This document shows, in pieces, positions 47,106 to 59,764 of a stretch of DNA of 64,000 bases; within the stretch, counting starts at the first letter, position 1, and each line of letters opens with the position of its first letter. The stretch lies in contig MNCI01018932.1 in assembly GCA_015680685.1 (NCBI GenBank), positions 191,766 to 255,765 of the forward strand, in the 5' to 3' direction. The stretch comes from Gnetum montanum. Lineage: Eukaryota; Streptophyta; Gnetopsida; Gnetales; Gnetaceae. Below the pieces are notes generated by a model. It did no database searches and was not told the origin of the DNA. It saw only the letters and a program-made list of their open reading frames with translations. Both the position numbers and the translations under genes were made by a program.

Positions 47106-49181
47106 TTATTTGATTTCAGTTGAATCTATCAATTTTTTTGTGAATGAATCTTCCATTTAATATTAACCAAAAATTTTCATTGCATTTTACATTCGTATTC
47201 TTTTTATATTTCATCACCAATATTAATTATTACTTCACAAATTCACTTAACCAAACAGGTGCTTAGACTAAGTTTGAATCACATTTGCATCTTGAGATGG
47301 AAGTTGATCATTTTGCTTTGGTAGGAATGAGGCATATTCAATACTTGTTGAACTAAAAATAGGGTTTGAATTTCACCGAAGAGACATTGGAATTGCCCAA
47401 ATTCTCGCCAACACACGGGGAGGGATCCTAAATTTTTGAAACAGAGGAATAGGTGAAGTTGATGAGGGGTGCAATTATGGATCGGACAATAAATTAAAGT
47501 ATTAAATCCATTCTTTTTAATAGAATAATAGCCAATAAAACCTATGTCTCATTGAAAAGTAAAGTTAATCAAGATCTCGAAACATGAAGCCCATTCTTAT
47601 TAAGCTAGCTAATGTGCAAACTTTATCCAATGATTTTAAAACTCAAACTATACATGGGAATTAACTTTATCCAATAATTTCAACTCTATGTAATTATTTC
47701 TTATGGTAATATTACACCATGTTAAACTCCAAGTTCCTTAGATGCTTATACACTACTAGATAGATCTACCCCTTTGATTAATTTAACATTTTAACATATA
47801 TACATATAAATTCATAATACTTGTATCTATGATTCAAACATAACACCTAAATTATCACCACCCTTAATCATATTTAGATGAATGCAAATAAAATTTCTCA
47901 CTTGAAAATATATCATGAAATATTTATAAAAACTAGCAAAACACTACACCTATAAGAACAATAGTTTGCAATTCTAACTTGTTGTAGTACCAAAATGTGT
48001 TACACAAAATAAAAAGATCAGTGAAGTGACTACTAGAAATTTAGAAGGTTCTACTTATAAGGAAAATTTTTTACAAATTTCATAAGTCCCTTACAAGGTA
48101 AAATAATCGATAGGTAGAAAATTAATGTAAGGTTGGAAAAGAATATTTACATTAAACAACTACTACAATCATGCTCTTTGGTAGATGATGTATAACAGAA
48201 TTCCATCCAAAAAATAAAAATAAGAAAAGATTATTCCAAGCCAAATTCAAAAAAATATTTCATTCTAAATACCACTCATACTAATTAATAAACATAGATT
48301 CACCTCTACATGTTAACAGTCAAATAAAATCCTCAAAGATGAGCTAAAAATAGTGTAGGACTCTGCCACTGCTCTTTCATCTAGATAAACAAGCATAAGG
48401 CAAGATCTGAGATTAGATTTATGAATAGAAGGATTTGCTACCCCCTTGAAATGGGAATAGAGAAAGGCCAAAGATGAGCTTCTTATGATTAACTTTTCTC
48501 TTGAAGAGATGGACTTTGAGAATGAGACCCTAATATTCTATAGAATATGAATTGCAGTGATTGAACTTTACTGTAATAAGAAACCTTGACTGAAAGAAAA
48601 GAATCTTAGTAAAAGAAATACCAATGAAGAGATAATGTACAAAAATAATCCCTAAATCTGTAGTTTGGCCAATTTTGGAGAAGGAGGAGGCATGGTTGTT
48701 GCAAAGGTAGTGACTTACCACACAAAGTTTATGAACAATTCATGGCCATGAAAAGTGACATAGAAGTGGCAGCAATAGTAGTGTTCACATCACAGGCCCC
48801 AAATGCTTCACCTAAATGTGTTGCTCATTGTCATCCTCCACATAGAAGTGGCCCTAAAGTTTTTTTCCTTCATGTTTTCCCTTTCACACATTCAATTCAC
48901 TATAGACTTGTATTTAATTCATGATAGACTTGCATTTAATTCATGATAGATGTAGTAGTTGAAAATAAATCATTGAATCCTTTCATGTCTTTGAAACCAT
49001 AAAATTAAAAAATAAAATCAAAGAAAATGAAATGTGTTAAAAATGTTTCAGTTTGCTAGGAAATGTTTTGCTTAGAAAGTGATGTTTATTGTTCATGGGC
49101 AATGGTGTTTTGAAATGAGATTCCATTTCCATAATGAAAAATGCAAAACTTTAACAATCCGTTGCATTTTTGGCAACATAG
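47106..49181. other. hAT downstream flank
   Basis: No recognisable gene. It contains a short direct repeat attcatgatagacttgcattta/attcatgatagatg near 48915-48950, and the right inverted terminus at ~49158-49181. Frames at 48530-48721 and 48742-48924 have no motifs. Confidence 0.4.
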
Positions 49182-49189
49182 TTCTAATG
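49182..49189. repeat. hAT target-site duplication, right
   Basis: TTCTAATG, identical to 31704-31711. Sequence to the right continues the solo LTR. Confidence 0.8.
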
Positions 49190-52100
49190 TAGTGAAAGGA
49201 AGTATGGTTAAGTCATGACCAAGAGGAAGATAAGATTAGAAGACAAGGTAATGGAAAGAAATTGTCTCTTTTAATATTAAGATGAATTTATAAACAAGTA
49301 ATTTAAATTATAAGCATCCACTAAAAGAAATCTTACATTGATGACATTTTAAATTTCATAATTATCTCATCAAAAGCATCTTACATAAAGGAATATGATA
49401 AGTTCTCATTCATAATGCATACAAGTCTACTATAAAAATCCAAGCATGTGAATCAAATAAATATACATCTACTTATGAAATAGCAATTATAATTTCAAAT
49501 TACATATAATTTTATAATGTGTTATGAACATCTCCAAGGTACCACATGTACTCCATGCTCTTCCTAACCTAAAGTATCTATACATAAAACAAAAATATCA
49601 GCTACTGCTAAGTGAGTAACCTTGGCACCATGTTTTGATCGAATCAAGGATAGGTCTCATGGGGGCTAGGTAGGACATGACAACCTGCAAAATAATTAAT
49701 GCAAAGCATATCCAAACATACAAGCACTACAACATGAAAAAATATATTGCCATAGAACCATCAAAAACATCCAAGATCATCTATCAATAGGGAACTAAGA
49801 ATCCATAAACATGCCAAAAATAACATTTTAAAAAATTATCCAAGTATGGGATCAACTCATTTGACCATTTTAATGGTCCAAAACCAACATATGATCACTC
49901 CATCCATCAACCAAGAATACAAGGAGGCTAGCATGCACAACACTCAGTGTCAATGTGTATCAAGTTTTCATGATTACTTTCAAATTTCCAAAATCAAAAT
50001 TTTCAACAAAATATCAAATTACCATGCTCAAGGATTTATTATTAGTCTTAATGAATCAAGGTGATCCTAGTGGATCCCCACCAAGATTCTAACCAAGGTG
50101 GTCCTTGTGGATCTTTACCAAGGTTTCCAAATACACTGATGCTAGGGTATCCTTATGGATACCCATCACTAGCATTCTAAAAGCATCAAATAAGATTAAT
50201 GAGCCATGGATGATCCTCTCCTATCAGATGGGGGCTATAGTGAGAGGCACACTGGTGCATTGACAATGGGGGTCAATCAAGAAAAATCATCTCCAAGAAG
50301 TCTCATCTCCAACTGACCATAAATTTGGTGCTAGCTTCATCATCCAAACACATAGTAAATAATTAAACCATGACATCATCCAACCATCTCGTAATGACAA
50401 ATCGACATTGATTGTGGAGGGACTCAATAAAAACTAGACTGTCAATCCAACATGTCATAGTGCAATGAAAATTTCAACAATACCAATGATCCTAGTATCA
50501 AACAAGATCCAATCAACCAAGTTTCCAAGACATATTCAAGGGATCCAAAACCTCCAAAATCTCAACACATTCACAAGATCATGCCTAACAAAATACATGT
50601 TCCAAATGTCCAAAACTTCACAACCAATTAAAAGTCAAATCCATTCAAAAATTTTCAATGGGTAATATCCAACAATAACTCCAAAAGGTGATATAGAAAT
50701 AGAAAGATCAACAATAGAAAATGCTTCACATCTACCAACAACATCACTAGAATTCAACTTCTCGCATTATGATTTACTAAATATTAAGCAAATTGGATAG
50801 CAATAAATGAAACTCCCATAACTCACACATTCCTATAAATTTTCTCATAATTAATGCTAAATTTTAAAGCCAATATTCATACCCTATTATTGTAAAATAT
50901 TTAGAATTATAGATTCAAAGCTATGGATATTAGTCCAACATTCCAAGTGATTAGAAAAAAAGATAGAATACGTGTTTGATAGTAAATTGCTAATAACTAC
51001 ATAAAAGTAGAATCTTTTTCATTGATTCCACTTTTTCTGAGAACATAACATCCAAGCCTAAGTCTTGTAAAAATTTCAAGAGAAAATACAAATAGATAAG
51101 AAGTTATGAATAGATGAATCTTTGTATTATATTTCTACACAATTTTAGATAGCCCTTAAAGAAGGACTCATAACTCTTGTTATATAGCATATTTTCAAAT
51201 ATTCCACTTGGATCTAGCTTCTATTGAAACTGTTTCTAATATATAAAAAATTTAGAACTAGATCTATAACCAATATTGAGATATGACTTCAACTCTAGAC
51301 CCTCCTAAAATTACTATAATTCTAGATACCATTGAAAGAATGACCTATAATGCCTCATCTACCTTGAATTTCTATATGAGTCCTTCATGAAAATTGTAGA
51401 TAATTTTATGAGGAATCTTGAAATAGACATATCATAATCCAATTTAAAGTATAGTAAGAGATATGAGTATTCTACCAAATCCTATATGAATCCTCTTGAA
51501 TCATCCAAAATGAAAAATTCATAGAAGGGACATGAAATTAAGAAAAACAACAAATCCACCATTAAAACTCCATATCTATAATGTTGCAACATAACAATTT
51601 AGAAATATACTAGTTCTACAAAATTTTTCATCAATTATGACAAAACCCAACCCTGATCTATGCAAAAAGCTAGTGAACTCACACAACCATGAAAAGGGGG
51701 CCAAGATTACTTACCCAGAATATTGATAGCTTCTATTACTTGAATCTTTTGACATGCTCCTACCAATCATCCAACATAGATTCCCTCCAACCCAAGAGTT
51801 AAGAGACCAAGAATGCTTTGTATTAAAGGAGTGTGTGGTATTTAAAGGTTTCTTCCATACTCCATCTACCGCTGATCCATGTGAGGTACCTACCCTTTCT
51901 TATCTATCTCCAAGACCCATGTGAGTCATCTACATTTCTCCCCTTTAATCTATGCAATAACCAAAGTAAAATTAAAATTAAAAATTACATGGATAAATCA
52001 CATGTTAGGTCATCATAGCCATCATAGCCATACGATGCCCATGCCATAGCATTCATAAGAACATGCACAAATCATTCACCCATTTAGTGCATACTAGTGA

Positions 52101-52286
52101 TAGGTAAAAAACATTAATCATGCATAATGATAAAAATAAGTAAACATGAGTAATAAAAATTTATCATATGCTAGAAAAATTAAATATGCATATAAAAATT
52201 AATATTAATATTATTAACCATCCTCAACCATTCTTTCAAGGTAAAAGGTTATTAACCTTTGCTAAAATGTGGGTTGGTACAATAAA

Positions 52287-52665
52287 AAAATCAAAACCTT
52301 TTTAATCATGATTCTTAATGTATTCTCTCTCTCATAGAAGGATTAAGGAAGTATTTAGTAAGCTTTTTTATGTCACTAGTTCAACTATCATGGGAATCAA
52401 CTCATGGATTCCATCAAATCTAGCTATACTTCATATATTTCTTCTTTATCAAAATAAGCTCCATTATTAAAAGTCCAAGGTCTACTAAGAATGACATCAA
52501 CACAATCTAGTGAAACCATATCATACTTTACAATATCATGAAAACCTTCAATATTAAATTTCAAGGTATATGATTCCCTAACATCTTGGGAAAAATCTCT
52601 AGATAACTATTGTATCTTATATGGTCTAGTATTAGGATTAGTTAATATAGCAATGAAAAAATCAA
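52287..52665 (-). pseudogene. Element C protease C-terminal part
   Basis: The minus strand reads NTRPYKIQ.LSRDFSQDVRE, LKFNIEGFHDIVKYDMVSLD and DVILSRPWTFNNGAYFD. These match the HP.PYK.QWL...V...Y...VLCDVVPM...LLGRPWQ region of Galadriel/CRM-type chromovirus polyproteins. The frame resumes in the RT N-terminus at ~31610 once the solo LTR is removed, so this is the upstream half of element C. The right side is cut by the Tat2 LTR at 52666. The active-site DSGA part is not visible. Confidence 0.7.
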
Positions 52666-54141
52666 TGCTAGAAATCAAATTGATCCATGAAAAATAGTTT
52701 TACCTCAAGAACCATAGGCCTTAAAAAGGATCTAAGGTACCTTAGGTAGTCTTGTCAATTAACTAAACACTTTTGAGTCTATTATTAGAATAAGTAAATG
52801 AAAATAGGTGAAAAAATAAGTAAATAATAAACATAACGCTGGATCTATGTAAGATCAAGATCAAGATAGAAAAAAGACACGACCGAAAAAACTACAAACT
52901 TTGCAATAATATTTTGTAAAAATATTTTTAAAATACAAGTGCAAATCAAAAAGCCTTTATAGAATACAAGGATTCAAAGATCTCTCTAAAATGGCTATTG
53001 AAGATCTACTCTGAGGATAGATAGGATATGTTCTATAGCTAACCCACATGCTTTTGGATTGACCAATCTACTCTTGAATGTCAATTGCAATAGACTCTTA
53101 ATTATTCCAATGATCTAGATTGGGGGAAAGCCTATGGGCTCTCAAGTCTTACCCTACTCCAAAAGTCTCTTGTTCATAGAAGTCTCAAATGATACAAAAG
53201 TCCTCAAAAATGGCTTTAATCCTTGCTTAAATAGTCTACTAGCTTGCTATGTTGGCATGCTTTAGGTAAGTTTTCCAAACATTTACACAAAATTTTTGGC
53301 ATTTTACATTGTCCAAAATTGTAGCATTTTTTACTACAATGTTTTTGAATACAGTGAATTTAATCACAACATTTTTTGTAACATATTGTCCCTTGTTAAG
53401 GGTAGAATTATATTGTAACAATGTAATTAACCTTTGAAAGAAGGGGTGCCTTATTATGAGGAGTTATGATTATTCATGGTACCCCTTAGGAATGGGTTTA
53501 ACCTACGTCATTTAAGGCCTAGCTTAGAGATAATGTCAACATGGAGTTGTGGAGACTAAATTGGCAAGTGATGGGAGCCAAGTGAAGTAGGACAAAAAGG
53601 GAATGATCATCCCTTTGGATAGATAGCCTAACTATGGTGGTAGTGTCAGATTACCTCTAAGGCTTAAGTGTCATGGAAAGATAACCTAGAGGACATTACA
53701 ATGTACCACTCTCATTAATAAAAGTTTTTCTCTATTTTTTCCTTCCTATTAAATTTAGTGCACCAGTAATTTACCAAGTTATTCATTTATCAAGTTATTT
53801 TATGGTATTTCCATTATAATGCTCACAAGTGTGATGAACTAAGTAATAAATGATCATATTTTAATGACATATAGGAATGAGATGTCACATTTTTTAGTAG
53901 TATATTTAACAATTATAAGCTTAATTACACTATTCTAGTATAATTCATAACATATTTGACATTTTGTGTCATGAATTAGATCTTACAAAGTGAGAATGCT
54001 CCATGATTTTGATAAAACAATATCACTAGGTGAAGTTTAGAAGAGAAATTTAGGCCTTTATTTTTTCTCTTAAATTTGATGATAACATTTTTGTCATGAG
54101 GCTTTCTTGTTAAGAACTGAAATTTTATTTTAGGTGTTTCA
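52666..54141 (-). repeat. Tat2 LTR (3')
   Basis: Opens TGCTAGAAAT (like TGCTAGAACC of Tat1) and closes taggtgtttca (like ggggtgtttca). Internal phrases such as ggatctaaggtaccttaggt parallel the Tat1 LTR. It is ~340 bases longer, with a diverged centre around 53400-54100. Confidence 0.6.
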
Positions 54142-55090
54142 TTGACACTTTTTTAGATGTTTTGAGGATTGACCTGAAAGACATCAACAAAGAATGTGAA
54201 ACACCACCATAGATTCATTACCAATGCTTCTCTATTCATACTTGATTCTATAGATATCAAATCATGCCAAGGAGTGTTTACAATGATGAAGTAAGATTAA
54301 AAGGAAATGATGGTAATTTATAGTGAGATTGTTTAGGTAAATTGGATACATGAAAATTGTCAAATAGGCTAATGAAGAATTCCAAATATTTTAACATTAT
54401 GGTCATGGCATAGTGACATGTTTACTAGCTAATGAGATCTTCATGCTTCATGCTTGTAATACTAGTTACATGGGCTTGGATGTTGAGAAACTAGTGCTTT
54501 AGTATTCAATACTTTGTTCACTTGGTTCTTTTTCTTTTTTTTTTGAGGTGAAATCTTCTTTGGATTTCATTATCAAGGTCAAAGTTTCTTTTATTTTCTT
54601 GTTGAATGAAGAGTATGGAGATTTCAACAAACTAATTAATGAAGAATGTTGTAGAAGATGTCACATGGTCATAATGCATGAATGTCAAACATAGGTTTTC
54701 ATCATTAGTAGAGTAAGGAAGGCTAAATATGATGCATGACTATGGTTAAAAAGATTAGCAGGAATGATATGAGGTAAGCATTGTTAACATGGTCAAATAA
54801 GCTCACCAAATCTCACGTGTCAAGATCATGTGATAATCAGCTATTGCAATGAGTCACACCCTTGTGATGACTTTAGGCACATCCTATAAACACAACTTAG
54901 AGAAAATGAGAAAAAAAGTTAAAGAAAATAGAGATTACAAGAGGTTACATGAGATAATATGTAAATATGGGCCAACATGAGGAACAATCAGCAAAACTTT
55001 AAGAACATTGTATGTTACTTTGTAAATTTATACAAAACTTGCATTGTTTTGAGGCCAAGAAGAAAAAGATGTCAAGAAGGCTTTCTTGTC
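54142..55090 (-). repeat. Tat2 3' untranslated region
   Basis: Aligns with 3876-4900, including agatgttttgaggattgacc (54156), aagacatcaacaaagaat, and catgaatgtcaaacataggt against catgaatgccaaacataggt. Non-coding. Confidence 0.65.
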
Positions 55091-55729
55091 AAAGGCTTTA
55101 GGTCCACCAATGTTTCATATTTTCTTAAGTCTAGAAACACAAGCTAACAATACTAAAAGAAAACATGTCAATGTTAAATGGAATAAGGGTCATGTGAAGG
55201 CATTTATGTTGTCTTGTAGGTATTTGGTAATGTCTTGAGAAAATTAAGGTTCATATGAGGAACTTGATTTTTCTCAATTGAGGTTGTATGATCAGAAAGA
55301 TTTTCAAGCTCATGACGTTACCTAAAGGGTTTACTTAGGCTCCAAAAAAAAAAAAAAGTCAAATTATTCTTACATCTTTATAGTCCAATATTGCATGTTA
55401 ACATGAGCATATTAAGTGACATCTACATAACATTTCTATCAAAAAAAAGGTAAAATACTAGAAAATATTGTAATAATAAAGCACAATAAGGTCAATACAT
55501 AATAAACCAAGGTAACCAAGAGAGAAAAAAAAAAGGTAAACAAGATTGAAATAGGATCTAAATAAGGTTAAATAAGATTAAAAAGGTAAAATCAAAGTCA
55601 AATAATATTAATTTTTTATTTTAGTTATTTTAAAGTCAAAAAGGTAATAATTAGATAAAAAGGACACAAATTAATAAAATAGTGATATTTTTTAAAAAAA
55701 TAGCTCAAAATGACCAATTATTTTAAATT

Positions 55730-56580
55730 GTCATCGTGTTTGTGCTAGTCTAACAGCATGTGAATAGCTTGAGTCACAATAGTAGCATATTTGACCTATC
55801 TGGGCTTAATTCTTCCAAAGTCTATAGGTTTGTCTATGGAGTTGTCCCCATTATAGATCATGGTATAATCTCCAAATTTGAAATTTGTACTTGATAAGGG
55901 CTCTCAAATCTCTACTTCTATGTTAGTGAATCAAACTTCTCATTCATAAAATGTTTGTTAGAAACTTGAGTAATGTGTAGAAATTAGTAGTGATCACCAA
56001 ACTCGTAGAAGTATTTTTCGAGCTACTGGTAATAGATGTCATACAGGAAGTACTTATGAGAGTTAATATTTTCATCATTGTCATCACTATTAGGATTTCT
56101 AGTGCTCAGCGAGTTTGTTTTAGATGACTTGTTCATGCTTCTAGTGTTCTAGCTAGGTCTCACAATAGGAACTAGTTTGGCATACATGTCTATGTTTTTG
56201 CAACTAGGACATGGTTCAAAACATTAATCATTGTTGCCAGGGTTTGGACCAAAACTTGCAACATTGATGTAAGGATTCAAAGTAGAACTTTTGTCACTAA
56301 GTCTAGAATTTAGAGCAAAAGTTTTTTCATCGATGCTGCTTATATTTGTAACATGGGCTTTACCATAGTTAGTAGAAAATAGGCTAGGATTTAGAGGAAA
56401 GTCTCTTCCATCATTACTAGGGTTCACGACATAAGTTCCATCATCATTGCTAGGACATGAACTAAAGGCTACACCATGTGCACTAGGGTTGGGACCAAAG
56501 CTTCAAGCATTTTTGCTTACATTTAGACTAGAAGTTTTGGTGTTGTTGCTAGGGTTTGTAGTTGGAATTTTTAGTGCCAT
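55730..56580 (-). pseudogene. Degenerate ORF with NPS-type repeats (unknown)
   Basis: A minus-strand reading from an ATG at 56580 runs to ~55730 with about ten stops. The N-terminal third is a degenerate repeat of the type NPSnDG..F.LNPS (frame 56224-56427: NPSNDGRDFPLNPSLF and SFGPNPGNND). The remainder includes CFEPCPSCKNIDMY and DDNDENINSHKYF. No family was recognised. It begins ~100 bases inside the LTR end at 56681, so it might be the first ORF of an element, but this is inference. Confidence 0.35.
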
Positions 56581-56680
56581 GAATACCACAATGACATTGC
56601 TTTATTTGTTGGCTTGAGCATGGCTTCCACTGGATCTTGCTAAAATTAGGAACACATTCTATGGAAGTTATTACTCTTGT

Positions 56681-57243
56681 TGTGACATCCCATTTCCAGA
56701 TGTCATGGAAAACATCAAATATATGTTATATTAGACATTATGCATAAGAAGATAATATATGAAATTTCAAATATATGTAGCATTTGACATTATAGATATA
56801 TAAAATATTAGGAAAAATGTGGAGAAGAACGCTCTATTGATGCAAAATAGTATATCTAGATCATGCTTTGAGAGTGTTCTTTAGGATTTTCTTCCTTTGG
56901 CATCTATCCTTTAGAGGTAATCCAACACTATCACTACGGTCAAGCCTACAACTAGCCAAAAGAGATGGTCAATCCTCTTTCTATCCCACTTCACATAGCA
57001 CCTGTTACTTACCTTTACTGGCTTCATAACTCCATGATGATATGACCTCTATGCCTAGGTATAAACACCTTAGGTCAAATCCCCAAAGGTCACCTTGAGA
57101 GACATGTCTATTATTACAACATTCCCTTTCAAGTCTTAATTACATCTTTCCTTTTGGGTCTTGTTACGATAATGATAATACTTGTTATGAAGAGGGTCCA
57201 TCTTCATTTTGCAACAACACCATTTGGGAATGGGGAAATTACA
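56681..57243 (-). repeat. LTR of a further retroelement (element F)
   Basis: Plus strand opens TGTGACATCCC and closes GGAAATTACA. The minus strand just inside (57244-57262) is TTAATGGGGGTAGAT, a good polypurine tract, so this is a 3' LTR of an element lying to the right. The part from ~56880 to 57190 is repeated at 59770-60055. A TATTTATA-type box lies in the shared part. Confidence 0.6.
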
Positions 57244-57604
57244 ATCTACCCCCATTAAGATTTGTTCATCCTTGAATGAGTCCATGTTCATGATCTTTTA
57301 TGTCTTGATTATTTTGCAAACAAGACATATGTGAGAAGAATTTATGATAATTTAAATATTACTTTATTAATGCTTACCTCATGTTCTAAGATAATGACAA
57401 GAGTTGAATTAAAGATCTACCAACCACCAATCACTAGTTATAACTAGGGTCAGACAAAGTGCAACTCATATCTAGTTATCCAAGTGAACGTAGGGCAAAT
57501 CCTTATTCGCAACTTTCATTTCCTTAGATATTTTACTTATCTAATTAAAATATGCATTAAAAAAATGAAGAAAATTATGAAAATCATAAAATAAAAGTAA
57601 GGTT

Positions 57605-58765
57605 AAGATACTTCCTGATCTTGATCAACCTTGGGAATTAATGGAAGTAATTGTAGTTCTACCATAAGTGGTATATGATCGAATGCTCTTGTTTAGGATG
57701 GAAGGGCTTGATCTTACTTCTTCTCAACTTTTTATTTAGAAATTAACTCTAGTAACCTAATAACTTAGAAGAATCAAACATCATACCAAATATAATCTAG
57801 GGTCTTAATGAAGAATGTTGTTGACCCACCTTCATTAATCATGGTAGAGTAATTATTGAACTATGGTTCTTGATGAATACTATCCATCAACATCATCTAT
57901 TCATGATATCTAAAACCTAATTTATCTATTGAAGATTCAATGTAAGCAAACTATGCACTAGCCAATGGAATTTGTATGTTGAATTGATGGGAACATCTTC
58001 TTCAAATCAAGTTCATCTTCCAAGGATTTCTTTACACATCCATGTTTTAAGAATTGATAAACACTACTTCCAACCTTTACATTGAAGTCTCCACAAAGGA
58101 AAATTGGCATTGGATTAATATATCTTAGGAATAACTTATTTTCCAAAATTTACTTTATTTACTTAATCAAGTATGCTCCTTGGCACAGTCTAACATCTAT
58201 ACATGCTGATTTGGAAATTAAATGTGTGTTAACCATATGTACATATATTTTTGATAACTGCATTTTTAGTATTAATGCCAAGGCTATGTGACTTTTCTAA
58301 AATCTTGATCATTGTTTCTTTCTAATCATTTGAAGTTCTAAAATTTTAAAAATCATATCTTATAAACTTCATTTAATCTTTGTACCAATTTAAAATTGTT
58401 TTTTTTATAAAGCATCATGCAACCATCTATGTTGTGATTTCTGCAATACGCTAATCTATATGGCTCAAAAGAACTTCCATAAGAACCTTTTTTCTTATAA
58501 ATACCTTTGTATCCCATTTTTTCCAAGTTTAGTTGGAATTTGTATAAGGATTCCCATGGTAAGACTTATTGTAGGCATAAGACATCAACATCCAAATCTT
58601 GTAACTCTACTAAGATGCATGGGTATCAATACTCATGTAGTCCAATGACCATGGTGGACATAGTGGATGTTATCTCTTACTTGCTAGGGATCTTGGAAGC
58701 ACATTGTATGTTGCAACATTCATTCTAATTTTTGGATTCTCTTCTGGACCATTAATCTTTATAGA
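57605..58765 (-). pseudogene. Intronless copy of a CCR4-type deadenylase catalytic domain
   Basis: CCR4 enzymes remove mRNA poly(A) tails with an endonuclease/exonuclease/phosphatase (EEP) domain. Minus-strand readings in order are: VATYNVLPRSLASKR and CPPWSLDYM near 58680-58740; LQDLDVDVLCLQ (the catalytic Glu after CLQ is a stop); MGYKGIYKKKG; IDGCMMLYKK; a decayed NTHI block; PIFLCGDFNVKVGSSVYQFL (58040-58110, catalytic GDFN intact); TLDYIWYDV and LLELIS; and RAFDHIPLMVELQLLP near 57650 (SDH now FDH). The ~390 residues are continuous with no intron-sized gap. Plant CCR4 genes have introns in this region, so this looks like a processed retrocopy. Frameshifts and stops are many. Confidence 0.75.
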
Positions 58766-59764
58766 TATCATACACCTTGTTAAAATGATATTATGGTTCT
58801 CCATGTTATTATGCTATATTATTTGATTACAAGACAAATCGATATACATCTTCTTAACCATTCTGGTTCGCCAACTGATTCTCCAACTAACCTTGTTGAT
58901 AACAACTAGCTACATTACCTAGATTGTTTAGAAACCTTTCTTTCTACCCCCCTTAGAACACTGACTCCAATAGTGTAACTAATGACATAGCAGGGATTAG
59001 TGATCTAACATTATCTATAGAGGTTAAGCACTTAATATCAAGGCCCAAAAAGTTAAATTTGCTAGTTCTAATGATTAAATTATTAGGCATGATTAGTTAG
59101 TCTAAGTTGTGGTCTTTTAAGGCATAGTTTATGATATCATTAAATTTTTGGGTACTTGGACAATAAATTTAACCTCACCATTGAGTTCAAAAGGTTGAAA
59201 AAATGTTAGAAATGACTATTTATATATTAGAAATAGACCTTGTATGTCCAAGTTATGCTAAATTTGAGTCTCTAAGAGTTTGGAGGCATTATGTTGGGCA
59301 AGGAGGAAAAAGTAATATTTCAAAGCTCCATGGTATAGAACTAACTTTACCATTGTGTTTGAAAGGTTGAAATCTATAGGAGACCATTGTTTGTTTGCTA
59401 AAAAAAAATTTCAAAGTCAAACATTATGGTTTTTGAGGTCTAAAACCTTTGGCATAGCAAACAAGACTTTCTAAGAGGGAACCCATCCTAGTACTACTCT
59501 AGAACAAACACACTTAGTTATGGAGTTTTTATCTTAGCTAATGCCAAAACATCACTTTGAATTTCTTGTCAAATTTTTCTGCCTTTGAATATTTAACTTT
59601 TCCCTCCTAAACATCAATTTAAAATTTTCCCGTTATTTGATGATTTTAAAATTTTTTTGTCAATTGTCAAAAACTTTCCTGTCAGCTAATGGCAAATTTC
59701 TAGTTGTCGAAACTACCAAAGGTGATGATAATTTTTGGCACTAGCGATGTTTGTGAGCATTGAA
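58766..59764. other. Region between the CCR4 copy and the LTR fragment
   Basis: No gene is seen on either strand. The sequence is AT-rich with phrases such as aacctcaccattgagttcaaaaggttgaaa (59170) and a similar aactttaccattgtgtttgaaaggttgaaa (59340), which suggest a ~170-base local duplication. Confidence 0.35.

Larger units (their letters stand above)
31712..49181 (-). mobile_element. hAT-superfamily DNA transposon (hosting element E)
   Basis: An exact 8-bp direct repeat TTCTAATG flanks it at 31704-31711 and 49182-49189, the hallmark length for hAT. The left tip CATAGTTACCGGAAATG and the inverted right tip CTATGTTGCCAAAAATG share 11 of 17 positions. It encodes a decayed DUF659/hAT transposase (32184-35118). 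Removing element E (36590-46567 and one GTAAT) leaves a body of ~7.5 kb. It sits inside the solo LTR, whose sequence resumes at 49190. Confidence 0.8.
31617..52281 (-). mobile_element. Solo chromovirus (Tekay-type) LTR, split by a hAT transposon
   Basis: The LTR opens TGTAACATCC at 31617 and closes GGGTTGGTACA at 52281. Its own sequence is 31617-31711 plus 49190-52281, ~3.2 kb once the hAT is removed. Direct flanks ACAAA and ATAAA differ by one transition and fit a 5-bp target duplication. On both sides lies element C pol. No internal retroelement sequence accompanies it, so it is a solo LTR. The interior aligns with 1-2738 and with the LTR of element B. No coding content was found in 49190-52281, and the open frames there are chance. 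Confidence 0.75.
52666..55600 (-). mobile_element. Tat2: pol-less relative of Tat1
   Basis: An LTR (52666-54141) is followed by a 3' region (54142-55090) homologous to 3876-4900 of Tat1, then a non-matching stretch, then ~55380-55600 homologous to 8440-8720 of Tat1. Integrase, RNase H and RT, which in Tat1 fill 4990-8440, are absent. The right end and second LTR were not identified. Confidence 0.6.

Noticed and set aside
48742-48924. Open frame as a host gene exon
   Set aside because: No recognisable domain, no splice context, short length; it lies within the non-coding right flank of the hAT.
57244-57600. A chromodomain tail upstream of the element F polypurine tract
   Set aside because: Only a short DSFKDEQI-like reading could be seen; no aromatic-cage or KWKG motif.
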